Shown here: positions 12,197-23,239 of the stretch, piece after piece
How positions within the stretch are numbered: position 1 is the first letter of the stretch
How the letters are laid out: each line of letters starts with the position of its first letter
Assembly (NCBI RefSeq): GCF_001039355.2
Contig: NW_019775457.1
Location: 77,998 to 141,997, forward strand
Direction: 5' to 3'
From: Lingula anatina
Taxonomy: Eukaryota > Brachiopoda > Lingulata > Lingulida > Lingulidae
Length of the DNA stretch: 64,000 nt
The notes under the pieces: generated by a model
What the model saw: the letters and a program-made list of their open reading frames with translations, nothing else
Databases searched by the model: none
What the model was told of the DNA's origin: nothing
Position numbers and translations under genes: made by a program

Positions 12197-13478
12197 TTAA
12201 TATCCCACGGTTTCCGTGGTAACTGTTTCCGTGGTGTGGGTTTCCTGGTGGGTGCTGGTATGCTGGGGTTGAGGACCGCCCTCTCTCCAGGTACGGAAAC
12301 GGAAAAAAGCATCCACTCCATAGACTATCATTACCACAAATGCAAAGAACTACAAAGGAAAAAAAATGCACTTCTTTTATTTATTTTGAATTTAAATTAT
12401 TGTAATTGTGTACAGTAGATTATTTACAAAACTTAAATTTCCACTGTCCTAGATCCTTCACCACTTTTCGGGTTCGTTGGGTTTTATTTGTTTATTAAGT
12501 TATATATATTTTTGAATAAACACTCACCTTAAAAGTCGGAGTTGAGGTTCACACATGTCTCGTGTTTATTTGTTTGTTTCTTTATTTTAATTGTAAATAT
12601 ATATATATATATATTACATTTAAATGTGTAAGGAGTTCTGAATAAGACATTAAGACAGAAAGGGAATAAAAAGGGGTTGTTTATGTGTAGATAAAAACTA
12701 TAATTTTCAAACCAAACTGGACTCATTAAAGGTTAAATGAGAAGTAAAACAGGCGATCTACTTACAGCAGCGGCTCCAACTGCTGACCAATAGGGGGCTC
12801 TGACTGCACACACAATGGCGGCAATTAAATACAGGACCACAAACACCGCGTAATAGATGAACAGCTGAAATAAACATAAAACATGAGAGACAGTGCCACC
12901 TTGAGTTGATGCTAAATAAAATAACCTTGAAGACATTTTGGACATATAAAGGTGAAGAATAAGTTGAAGAGTCACTTATTAGAAAAAAAACATGAACACA
13001 TTCATTGTAAGCATTATCAAGTATGTCCTCACTTACAATACAAAAGGCTTTAATACATCTATGGGTGGGTTATTAAAGCAAATATTTCTTCTTATTTCTC
13101 TTTTTCCAAATGATAATAATATTGGGAGGTACATATATTTTCAGTGTATCTGGTAAGGGATTCAGAAATTTACAAAGTAAAGTAATTTGTATAAAAATCA
13201 GTCTCACAGGTTTGAATTAAAGACATAACACTGTACTTTGTTTTCATAAGACCAGAGTAAAAGCTCCACTTGAAATGGTGAACACTGGAACCTAAACCCA
13301 TCCTTACAATCAAAGTCCAAGGTCCAGGCAGCCGCGGCAATATGTTCAGGAAGATGATGACAAAGATGGCGGCTGTGGTAAGAAATGCGGTCATGGAGAC
13401 GAACTGCACCCAGCCTCCTCCGTATCCGACCCAACCCAAGGGAATCGAGGCACAGATGAACACGATCAAGCTCAACAC
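12197..13478 (-). CDS. MARVEL-domain four-transmembrane protein (plasmolipin/MAL/CMTM type), exons 2-4
   Basis: Three phase-0 exons join on the minus strand: 13478-13308 (57 codons), 12864-12766 (33 codons) and 12349-12197 (50 codons plus TAA). Acceptors are ATTTTCAG, TTTCAG and TTTGTAG; donors are GTAAGG and GTAAGT-like. The 140 residues hold four membrane spans: VLSLIVFICASI; FVSMTAFLTTAAIFVIIFL; LFIYYAVFVVLYLIAAIVCA; and AAFFAFVVMIVYGVDAFFRF. The last closely matches the plasmolipin pattern FFACLVMIAYG..AFF. The tail is Thr/Glu/His-rich and ends TETVGY. Known members organise membrane microdomains and vesicle traffic. A first exon of about 30 codons (cytosolic N-terminus) should lie upstream but was not found; it may be beyond the 4-kb insertion or in the 20.6-kb gap. 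The exact subfamily is not resolved. Confidence 0.85.
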
Positions 13479-13792
13479 CTGAAATTATCAACAATATATC
13501 ATATACATACAGTGTAACAGAAAAATACATAAAACAAAATAACAAAAATATTCTTCATATGGCCTGCACGGGCAGTGTATTTCATAGAAATATACAGCAA
13601 GTAAAAGCATAAAAACACATATACCTAACCAATATGAATTTGTGTCGTTTGCACAACAAGTTAAATTTATTACATATGAAGCCAACAGTAGATAAATATT
13701 TTAAATTCCATTACAAGGTATGTGCAGAGGTAAATTTTCATAAAGCCAGGTGTAACAACTAGTAAACTGGGGCCGTATTCTCAAAACTTTGT
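12897..13792. repeat. Duplicated segment, copy A (probable assembly duplicate)
   Basis: Starts CACCTTGAGTTGATGCTAAA and ends ACTTTGT immediately before the single N at 13793. The same sequence follows the N (13794-14704) with a few per cent differences and small indels. Both copies end inside the same terminal inverted repeat, which suggests that one contig stopped at the transposon edge. Confidence 0.9.
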
Positions 13793-13793
13793 N
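13793..13793. other. Single-N assembly join
   Basis: One N between two near-identical segments of about 0.9 kb. A true single unknown base would not have duplicated flanks, so this is best read as two contig ends joined without removing their overlap or haplotype copy. Confidence 0.85.
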
Positions 13794-14704
13794 CACCTTG
13801 AGTTGATGCTAAATAAAATTACCTTGAAGACATTTTGGACATATAAAGATGAAGAATAAGTTAAAGAGTCACATATTAGGAAAAAAAATGAACACATTCA
13901 TTGTAAGTATTATCAAGTATGTCCTCACTTACAATATAAAAGGCTTTAATATAACCATTTGTGGGTTATTAAAGCAAATATTTCTTCTAATTTCTCTTTT
14001 TCCAAATGATAATAATATTGGGAGGTACATATATTTTCAGTGTATCTGGTAAGGGATTCAGAAATTGATACAAAGTAAAGTAATTTGTTTAAAAATCATT
14101 CAGTTTCACATGTTTGAATTACAGACATTACACACCGGACTTTGTTTTTATAAGACCAGAGATTAAGCTCCACTTGAAATAGTGAACACTGAACCTAAAC
14201 CCATCCTTACAATCAAAGTCCAAGGTCCAGGCAGCCGCGGCAATATGTTCAGGAAGATGATGACAAAGATGGCGGCTGTGGTAAGAAATGCGGTCATGGA
14301 GACGAACTGCACCCAGCCTCCTCCGTATCCGACCCAACCCAAGGGAATCGAGGCACAGATGAACACGATCAAGCTCAACACCTGAAATTATCAATAATAT
14401 ATCATATACATACAGTGTAATAGAAAAATACATAAAACAAAATAACAAAAATATTCTTCATATGGCCTGCACGGGCAGTGTATTTCATAGAAATATACAG
14501 CAAGTAAAAGCATGAAAGCTATAAAAACACATATACCTAACCAATATGAATTTGTGTCGTTTGCACAACAAGTTAAATTTATTACATATGAAGCCAACAG
14601 TAGATAAATATTTTAAATTCCATTACAAGGTATGTGCAGAGGTAAATTTTCATAAAGCCAGGTGTAACAACTAGTAAACTGGGGCCGTATTCTCAAAACT
14701 TTGT
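13794..14704. repeat. Duplicated segment, copy B
   Basis: Second copy of 12897-13792. It differs by scattered substitutions, an 11-base insertion near 14515 (GCATGAAAGCTATAAAAAC), a 3-base insertion near 14067 and ACACCGG near 14132. Unlike copy A it continues into the full 4-kb element at 14681. Confidence 0.9.
14211..14381 (-). CDS. Second copy of the first visible MARVEL exon (VLSLIVF...PGPWTLI)
   Basis: This 57-codon block is identical to 13308-13478 over all 171 bases, with the same TTTCAG acceptor and GTAAGG donor, while the flanking introns differ by substitutions and indels. As a real tandem exon it would insert a second copy of spans 1-2, which no MARVEL protein of this type has. 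Identity of the exon with divergence of the intron is what two alleles under selection would show. The neighbouring single N supports an assembly artefact. Confidence 0.75.
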
Positions 14705-17700
14705 AACTTACAACAATTTGTAACTATTTACGTGAATTTGTATCTTAGACTTACACGGTATTCTCAAAACTCACAAACTCTTGTAACTTTTCACGTAACT
14801 TTCCGGAAGTGACGTTTGGTCCATGAATAACCCGCATCGACGTATTTTACTGCCGTGCTTTGCAGCGATAAAACGCTTATCTATACATAAAACTATCTTG
14901 AAATATATTAAAAATTATTCAGAAAGATGTTTTCCAATATTTTCTTACAAGTTTTCGTCGGAAAATCCACTCATTTTGAATGTGCTTCCTCCGACATGCG
15001 AGCTCAGAAATCGGACTTGGCTCCTCTTGTGGGATTCCCCCAGCTGGGATTCCCTAAGTTTGCCGCTAGCAAAAAGCGCTTTATTTCATTAAATTTACAA
15101 TGAAAACGTGTGTGAATATATCCTACAGTAAGTAGCTTATAATAAACACTCACCACATTGTTCAAATTTGATACTTGCTTGGATTTCATGCTGTCTTAGG
15201 ATACCAAAGCCATACAAATAAGTTCACACAATTCCTCTCTATATATGCCATTCAGTTAGATATAAAAGTGTAATTTTTATTTTAATATATAAACTTTGTT
15301 ATTAAATATGAGTGAGTATATTTGTTTTTCTATTCACGTTTGCTGTGATTTTTTTATGATGAAGAGTTAGTAAATGTTATTTTCATGGTAAGCCACAAAT
15401 AATAACACAAATTAATTAACACAAATAAGTTGGCCCAATATTTCAAAAATGACATTCAATTTAATATGGACATGTTATTTTTTAATAAAACTTATAATTG
15501 TGATTAATTAATGGGTGTTGGTATAAAAGTGAAAATATTTTTCCAGTACATCTTTGTTGTTACCATAAAGAGTGAGTATTTTTTTTCATGTCAGTATGAA
15601 ATGCACATTGTACTGGTACAAATGAACATGTACCTACAGGTTGGCTAGCATAAGCAGTAAAAAAATGAAAATAAAGGATTTTGTAAATAAATAAATAAAA
15701 ATATAATAATAATAATAATAATAAATTTGGTCATTTTCAATAATTTCAGGTATTTTTTGTTTCATATCATATCTACTTATTTACACTCACTGAAAACTAA
15801 AAAAATATTCTTTCCTTCTGGATTTTTTCACCAACAGTTGTCATATGAGATGTAATTCTTTACAAGTGCCTGTGTTCTTGTTTTATTTCACTGCAGCTGA
15901 GACTTACAAAACCTTGACAAAGATTCATATGTAGTGTGTGTGCATAAAATGTGTGGGTGACACAGTAAACATTCATGAAATATGAATCTGTTGCTGGGTA
16001 CATCCAAAATTATTTCATTTTAGGTGTATTCACTCATTTTGAACCTTGAAATGTGCTTGAATTTAGTTTTAAACCTGGATGCATGAAGGTAGTAATTCAC
16101 AGGAAGGGGAGATATTCCTTTTTTGGACATTATTTAATTTCTATTTTTTTAATGTTTCATCACCAGTGTGTATAAAATTTAATTTAAATGATATATTACT
16201 TCCTCTTTTCTTTGTTATAGAAACTTATGAGTGACTTTACATTGCCCTCATTTGCATTTAAAGAGTCCTTGAAAAGCAATTGAATTAGTCTCAAAATTCT
16301 TATAAAATCCTTGAATTTGTTATTAGTGTTCATGTATGAACCTTGACATTGCACACTTTCATCATAGAAAGTTATACAAACATCCATGATAACTCACAAA
16401 AAATTGAAATAAAAGGTGAAAGGTAATGATTATCCCTAAAACTGACTTAAGAAAAAAAGAAAAGAAAATCTGTTTTGTGACTACAAATTTTAAGCCACAG
16501 CTGAAATATATTTCATAGCGAATTATAAGATGTTTCTATTTGTTAACTCAAATTAAACAAATCAGTTTCCTGAAAATAGAAGGAAATTCACTGTACAGTG
16601 CATACAATTTTAGTTTCAGCCATAACATGATGATAAGAAATACAAAATACTTCTTTATCCAAAACAAAACCCAAAATAATTCCTAATGAGAGATATATGA
16701 TGGAAAGAGACATAATCTTGTGTGTGCATGTATGTGTGCATGTATGTGTGAGTGCATCATAAAAGAGAAAATAGAGAAAAAAATGATAAGCATTAAAACT
16801 TTCAGTTATTATTATTGTTATTCATTATTATTGTAACAAGACTAGATCTAAATATTTGTATTCTTTGAGGAACTTAAATAATGAAATATACTTATTTCTT
16901 TGGCAAAAAGTTTTTTTTTAATTTTAAAATTAATATAATAATAATAATAATAATTTATTCGAGCATTAAATGTGACAGTTACATTTGTTAGCCCTCTATA
17001 CTACAAATATATAGATAAATAAATAGTTATACATCACTACGGATTACTACTAATACAGTGTTTAAGATTATTAATTACAGTGTATACGTTGTTTAAAATA
17101 CTTATGGTATATATTGGTTTTACTTTCCCTTATCTTAGAACTGCAGCAAGTAGATGGGACTATGCAGGAATTATATTTTGCAATTGCAGTATGAAATCAA
17201 TTTAAAAATGAAACAGTAGCAAGAAAACAGCTATAATTGTTATGATCAAAGTGCAATCTAAGCAAGTGTCAGTTTACTCTAAATAAGAATTTACTCTGTA
17301 ACTTTGTAATAAGTACAATGTTATATAAGGAAAGCCATAAGTGGAATACTATCAAAAATGCCAATACGTACAATATTTTACTAACTCACACATTACTAGT
17401 AAGTCTTTTTTGGTATTTAAAACAGTTTTAAGTCATTTGTTTTTTCCATCAATGATAATTATCTCATTATTTGAACTGGACCTCCTTCATTTAAATGGAT
17501 AAACTGAGCCTTTTAAATTAGTTAAAATACTGTATAAATATCTAAAATCACTCGAAAGTAGATGATAAGTCATTATTATCATCATTGAACGCTGCCAATC
17601 CATTATTATTTACAGAACCTACAAAATAAAGTTAATGAAACTTATGTATAGTTTTAAATGCAGCCATCAGCTGATCGAGGTCACCATGACGTGCCGAAAA

Positions 17701-18676
17701 GGGGGTCAACATTTGCAACTTTTTATCTACACGTTTCTATTCCTTTGGCAGCCTCTCGATACTTTTTGATACATAGTGTGCAGTATATCATTTTAAAGCA
17801 TTTGAAATGTACTTTTTTGTGATGTAGAAGGCATATATTTTCTCCACCACATGTATGGAATAGAGGCATAAGAACCTGAGTCAATGAATTGCAGATAAAA
17901 ATGGCGATTTTCAGACACACCTTCACGACAAAATCTCACAGAAAATTTGTAAATAATATAATGACAGCAAACATTATACATCAGTTAAAAGATAACTTTT
18001 TTTTCCGAACAAAACCCCATCTATTAACCTCGTTTTTTTAGTATAATTTTCATTTATTCACTGACTAAACATATATCTTCATCCTAAAAAAGTCGGAAGC
18101 TTCAGAAACTGAAATTCAACCGTCGTTCGATTGATTAATCTTGACTAACAACTAAAGTGTTTTATATTGCCAAAAAGCTCATTAACTCGGCTTTCTCACA
18201 ACACTAGTAATTCTCTCACATTTTTTAAAAAGTATCAGTTTTCATTTTAGTTTAAAAATTCGGACACCCTGCCAAACTGCCATGTTGCCATCGCGCGATC
18301 GATAGAAACGTATTATTCTCATCTAAATCGTTAACTTTAGGCAACTAACCTGAAATATCCGAAAGGTTTACCTTTCTCGCTGATAATAATACATCCAAGG
18401 TTAAATAATTTTACTTGCTGTCAAAAATATCCGACAATAAACACGAGCATAAAATTCCCGCAGACAACACTTTCTCCCCGACTTTTCACCAAGTGCGCAT
18501 GCGTACAACTTTTTGTAGCGACTTACAACAGCTCGGAAGCAGTTGTAAATTTACGTGCATATTTACAAGAGTTTGTAACTTACAAACCTTCGAGAATACC
18601 AACTTACGTGAACGATCGGACTCACGTGAAAAGTTACAAGAATTTGTAAGTTACAACCTTTCGAGAATACGGCCCC
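14681..18676. mobile_element. 4-kb element with long compound terminal inverted repeats, non-autonomous
   Basis: The left end begins GGGGCCGTATTCTCAAAACT and the right end is the inverse, GAGAATACGGCCCC. The match may extend two bases each side (CTGGGG/CCCCAG). Each terminal repeat of about 120-150 bp contains two subrepeats that restart with GGTATTCTC and carry TTGTAACTTACAA, CTCTTGTAACTTTTCACGT and ACGTGA/ACGTAA words. The interior is AT-rich with microsatellites and no credible transposase or other ORF. No obvious target duplication flanks it (AGTAAA left, GTCCCT right). It sits upstream of the MARVEL exons, probably in the first intron. Confidence 0.75.
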
Positions 18677-20650
18677 AGGTCCCTGACGCCCCCCCCCCCC
18701 CCCCTTCACTGGACTCACAAACATTCACAGCATGAAAAATCAGTTTACCACTAAGATCTGTAAAAGGCAGACAAAAAGCCACGAAAAAGACACTAAGAAA
18801 TTTCCTTCGTCCATAGATCTACGACACTAAACTCAAGACTTGGCGTTTGATTGACAATAACAATAACATGCACTTTTGTAAGTGATTTGTAGCTTCCACG
18901 AGGCACTAATTTTTTATATGAAAACGATAGTGACGCAATCCATACGTCTTATCTATTCCTATATTACCATCTACTTACTAGAGGTCTTGAGGCAAGCGTG
19001 TTTATAGCAAATAAACTACTTTCGTATTCAAGCCCTGCTTCTCTTTACAAGATCCACACTCTCGCGAGATTTCGACGCTCATCTGCACCTTCCGCCAGAC
19101 GTCGCTTTTAATGTTGTAGGAAGTGGTACAATCCCAAAATCTCTGTTGAAAAAATAGTGTAAGCCATGCATAATTGCAGGGCCTATAACTTGGATGCATA
19201 TCACGTCGTGATGACATATATGCAAAACAAACATATATATATAAATATACGCCGTATATTAACCACACCACCCTTCGTCTTTCGCGAGTAGCGAAGTGAT
19301 TTTTGAGGCTACGACTGAATAGTTGGGGGTCGACGTGTGTTCTTTCTTGTCCGTTATGAGGTTATCTTGTCACTTCAAAATAAATTGGGGCGAATTTGTT
19401 AACTCTGACTGATGACGTAAAAGCATTTTTTTTAAATTGTAATTTCACCTGAACAACTATCAGCGCATTGTAACGCTTGTATATAGGCATATGGTTAAAT
19501 GATTAATCACAACAATGGAAACCACAATTTGGCGAAAGAAAATTTTCATGTAAGGCTTCTGATTTTATCTTTATTGAGGAAAAATAATGCTTGTAATTAG
19601 TGCTCATTTCCTATTAAACAAATAAGCTCACACCCTAGTTGTCTATCATATAGATTTTCACGACATGTTTAAGTTACGGTTTAACGATGGGAACCGATAA
19701 CTAGGGCTATTTCACACCGAATGCGAAGCCGACCCTCCCCCCTCTCCCCCCCCTCCTCCCACCGATGAAGCGCCCCGAAAATTTTTGATATTTTAGATGG
19801 CGAACGGTGCCATTTGGTACGGTGAAGAACTATGATCTAGTCAAAATTCTAATTTCATTGGTGTGGATTTTCTCAGAAATCGAGGGGGGGGGGGCGAGAA
19901 CCCCTCCAAAAGCCACCACTGCTCTAACCGGTATAACGAAGGGAATCAAGCAACGGAAAAGGAAGTTTGTGCCCTAAAAGTGTAAATGTTGTTTAGTTAT
20001 TATATCTTACATCTTCACAAATTGCAAGTAATAAATAACGTACAAATAGAATCAAATTAAAGGAAAGCGAGTTGCTATGTTCAAGTTTAATTTCCTTAAG
20101 AGTGTAGAAATAGTCTTCATGTCAGGAAATGTCAAAGTCACACATTGTTTTATTTGATTGTTTAATTTCACTATCAAATTGTAAGTTTCTAACACGTGTA
20201 TAACTCATGCTGAGTTGTGGGTGCGAACCATGATGTACTGCAAATAATATTGTAACGGATTTTATGTTGGTACTTCAGTCCGTACAGTATTAAAAGGGAT
20301 TCGTCATTGTTTTAAAGGTTCAAATCCAAGAAACAAACTGCTGATGTAAAAAGGTTCAAAATGTTTATTAAAATCCAACAAAATGCAATGTGGTAATAAT
20401 GCCCACTCTGATATTCAGTTATTGTCTTTAAGTCCACGTTAAATATGTGTCCTTTGGATATATTCAGTTAATGTCCAGTTTTAGTTCTGCATAAACTTCC
20501 AATCGGTGGGAGACTGTGACAGCAGTGGCTCCTCTTCTACCGGCCCACAGCTACAAGTGCCAACACGGTGCGCACCTTTGGGAGAGTCTAAGCGGTAGAC
20601 TTCCCTCCTTCAATCAACGACTTAGGGTGCTGGCACGGCGCACACCCTCG
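18677..20650. other. Intergenic or intronic, no supported gene
   Basis: Includes a C-run at 18689-18704, one copy of repeat family R, and a CpG-containing stretch near 19020-19340 (TCTCGCGAGA, CTTTCGCGAGTAGCGAAG). The latter, with a minus-strand exon-like block at 19142-19049, could mark a 5' exon or promoter of a minus-strand gene. Nothing here is firm enough to call. Confidence 0.35.
19700..19925 (+). mobile_element. Dispersed repeat family R, copy 3
   Basis: Core words GCCCCGAAAATTTTTGATAT, GGCGAACGGTGCCATTTGGT, CTAGTCAAAATTCTAATTTC and TTTTCTCAGAAATCGAGGGG match the other three copies. A C-rich block at 19730-19760 and G-rich block at 19883-19893 form the outer arms. Confidence 0.7.
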
Positions 20651-20922
20651 NNNNNNNNNNNNNNNNNNNNNNNNNNNNNNNNNNNNNNNNNNNNNNNNNN
20701 NNNNNNNNNNNNNNNNNNNNNNNNNNNNNNNNNNNNNNNNNNNNNNNNNNNNNNNNNNNNNNNNNNNNNNNNNNNNNNNNNNNNNNNNNNNNNNNNNNNN
20801 NNNNNNNNNNNNNNNNNNNNNNNNNNNNNNNNNNNNNNNNNNNNNNNNNNNNNNNNNNNNNNNNNNNNNNNNNNNNNNNNNNNNNNNNNNNNNNNNNNNN
20901 NNNNNNNNNNNNNNNNNNNNNN
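20651..20922. other. Assembly gap (272 N)
   Basis: Sized run of N. The left flank carries repeated GGTGCGCACC/GGCGCACACC words. An exon of the MARVEL gene could be hidden here. Confidence 1.
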
Positions 20923-21908
20923 CACGTATAGAGAAACTTAAACGACCAGGTTAACTTAAAAAATAGGAATTAATGTTAAGGACAAAACAGCCCTTTTGGA
21001 CCTTCCTTTATAACAACACCATATTTTCTAGGTAATTAACACTATTTAATTTAGCATAGTTGTCAGGGAAGGTATAGACAAAGGCCTACTCTCATCAATA
21101 ATATATAACCCACAAAATGTAAATCGAATAGCTAATGTAAATCGTTAACTTTTTCACCTTGATGGATGTGCCACGTGCTCATTGTCCAAAACATCATTGG
21201 AGCACTGCCTTTCCATTAATGACGTCCACAATCAATATTCTATTTGCTACTTGCTCCACCTCCCCGCCGTACCACCTCAGGTAACCAGTGCACACGAGTA
21301 ATAGCAATATTGATTTTCATCATGATGAAATATGTTTTTGTATTAATACATGGCTTTTAATATATATAAGAGGGGTGTGATAAAATTAATGCTGTAGTAA
21401 GGAATCACTTGTAGCAAAGCGTGACAGAGAGTAGTTGGTCATCAACCATATTAATAAACAAACAAAGTACAATCATACAGTGCTACAGAAATATCGATAC
21501 CGCTGTTTCCAGTTTAAACTGCCTTCATTGATTTATCAATACGGACAAGGATCCACTGCAATGCAGGTAAATATCGACGCTGGACCATGGCGTAAAGACG
21601 GAGAGGTCTCAATGCATCCGAAAACATTGCGTTTGTGTTAATTGAGCGCGTGTCGTGAGCATGGGGCGAGGCGCGTGACGAACAGCAGATAAAGCAGAAA
21701 CGGAGCGGCAATACAGGTAAGACAATGTTCAGGAGGAAATACAGGTAAGACTATACAGGGGAGGCAGGAAGACATATGCCGTGGCAAGAGAAATGGACGC
21801 TTGCAGACCTGCTTAAGATTTCGATTAATCAATCCTGCGGTATCCTGGTTGGTGTGTAACTGACATATATGAGGGACAGCATATTTGAACTAGTGCATAA
21901 ATTCCGTG

Positions 21909-22272
21909 TTACACCTAACGATACATCGTAGCTAAAGCTCAGGGAACATATAGTATAAGTATATCACATATGGCACATCCCAGTTACACCTAACGATACA
22001 TCGTAGCTAAAGCTCAAGGCATATACTGAGTATAGTATGTATATCACATATGGCACATCCCAGTCACACCTAACGATACACCGTAGCTAAAGCTCAAGGC
22101 ACATACAGTATGTATATCACATATGGCATATATCCTAGTTACACCTAACGATACATCGTAGCTAAAGCTCAAGGCACATATAGTATTTATATCACATATG
22201 GCATATATCCTAGTTACACCTAACGATACAAGCTCAAGGCACATAGTATTTATATCACATATGGCACCTCCC
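21909..22272. repeat. 75-bp minisatellite, five copies
   Basis: Each unit runs ACACCTAACGATACATCGTA, GCTAAAGCTCAAGGCACATA, a GTAT-rich spacer, then ATATCACATATGGCA and CATCCCAG. Spacer length varies and one copy lacks CATCGTAGCTAA. The units create the repetitive minus-strand peptide frame here, which is not a gene. Confidence 0.92.
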
Positions 22273-22332
22273 AGCTCCGTGATATGACACAGCATTGTTA
22301 TAACACAAGACGCAATGATCATTCTTATACCA

Positions 22333-22510
22333 GCCGGCCCCGAAACAAATTGGTATTTTAGAGGACGAACGTTGCCTTTAGGTACGGTTTAGAACTATGA
22401 TCCATCTAGTCAAAATTCTGATATCAAGAGGGGGCCATTGTTGTGATATTTTTCAGAAATCGAAGAGGGGGTCAGGACCCCCTGGCACCCCCCCCCCCCT
22501 CCAAAGTCCG
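22333..22510 (+). mobile_element. Dispersed repeat family R, copy 4
   Basis: GGCCCCGAAACAAATTGGTA, GACGAACGTTGCCTTTAGGT, CTAGTCAAAATTCTGATATC and TTTTTCAGAAATCGAAGAGG, then GGGTCAGGACCCCC and a C-run ending CCAAAGTCCGCC. Same order of words as the other copies. Confidence 0.7.
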
Positions 22511-23239
22511 CCTTATATACGCATACAGTCATGTTGGCCTATATAGTACACATGTACCTCAGGCTAAGCACGCCGCATATGGCCCATCCCAGTTGTACCA
22601 AAAGACACACCGTATGAAAGGCGATTACCACAAGTACTTGTGTACTTGCGCCAAAAGATATCGTGGTAATACCACAATTTAGACACATCCTACATATACA
22701 TTACACAATAAGATTGATTTAAGTTGCATCACAAGGTATATATTAAAACATCGTAGCTACAGTATGATACAATACATTGCATGTACACACATAGTTAATT
22801 ATATACCACAACATACAAAATGTACTTATACCACAAGATACAGCATAGTTATGCTAAAAGTCACATAACTATTCTTGTTCCAATCGGAGACGTGTTGTTT
22901 TTACCCGTATTCGTAACTCTACTGATATGTTTTATCCCATTTTAGAAATCGCCAAGGACCACTGAGAAGGAAAACAAGGTCTCTGTGTTCACATTACCGT
23001 GCTGGTTGTCCGGACCCCAACTATTCCAAGCAGGTAATCTGCTGACACCTGCATTGACGTCCCATGGAAAATATAGTTCACCTTGGAAAAACCTGGAAAT
23101 AAAGTAACAGAACCTATGGCAACAAGAGCCCGAGAATCATGAGACAACATACAAATAATAAGGACAAAGCATGTCTACATTAATCTTGCCACAACTATTT
23201 AGAATAAACCGGCTACAATAATCAGTCCTGGCCAGCGGT

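Larger units (their letters stand above)
20923..22945. other. Upstream region of the 23.2-kb gene, repeats only
   Basis: Holds a 75-bp minisatellite and a copy of repeat family R. A possible untranslated-exon acceptor, TATCCCATTTTAG, ends at 22945 and would place a 5' UTR exon of the downstream membrane-protein gene from 22946. No coding sequence was recognised. Confidence 0.4.

Noticed and set aside
13204-13545. Alternative minus-strand frame over the MARVEL exon (starts MLFCFMYFS)
   Set aside because: It overlaps the real exon in another frame, whereas the VLSLIVF frame has matching splice phases and the membrane-span pattern.
13488-14597. Cys/Tyr-rich minus-strand frames next to each MARVEL exon copy
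   Set aside because: They lie in the intron upstream of the acceptor, are AT-driven, and differ between the two copies by indels.
19049-19142. Minus-strand exon-like block containing MSVEISRECGS, considered as the missing first MARVEL exon
   Set aside because: Strong acceptor (TTTTTTCAACAG), but the frame from its ATG ends in the wrong phase for the VLSLIVF exon and it lacks the expected start of span 1.
20516-20941. Long open frames on both strands across the N-run
   Set aside because: Most of their length is unknown bases; the coded parts are short and unremarkable.
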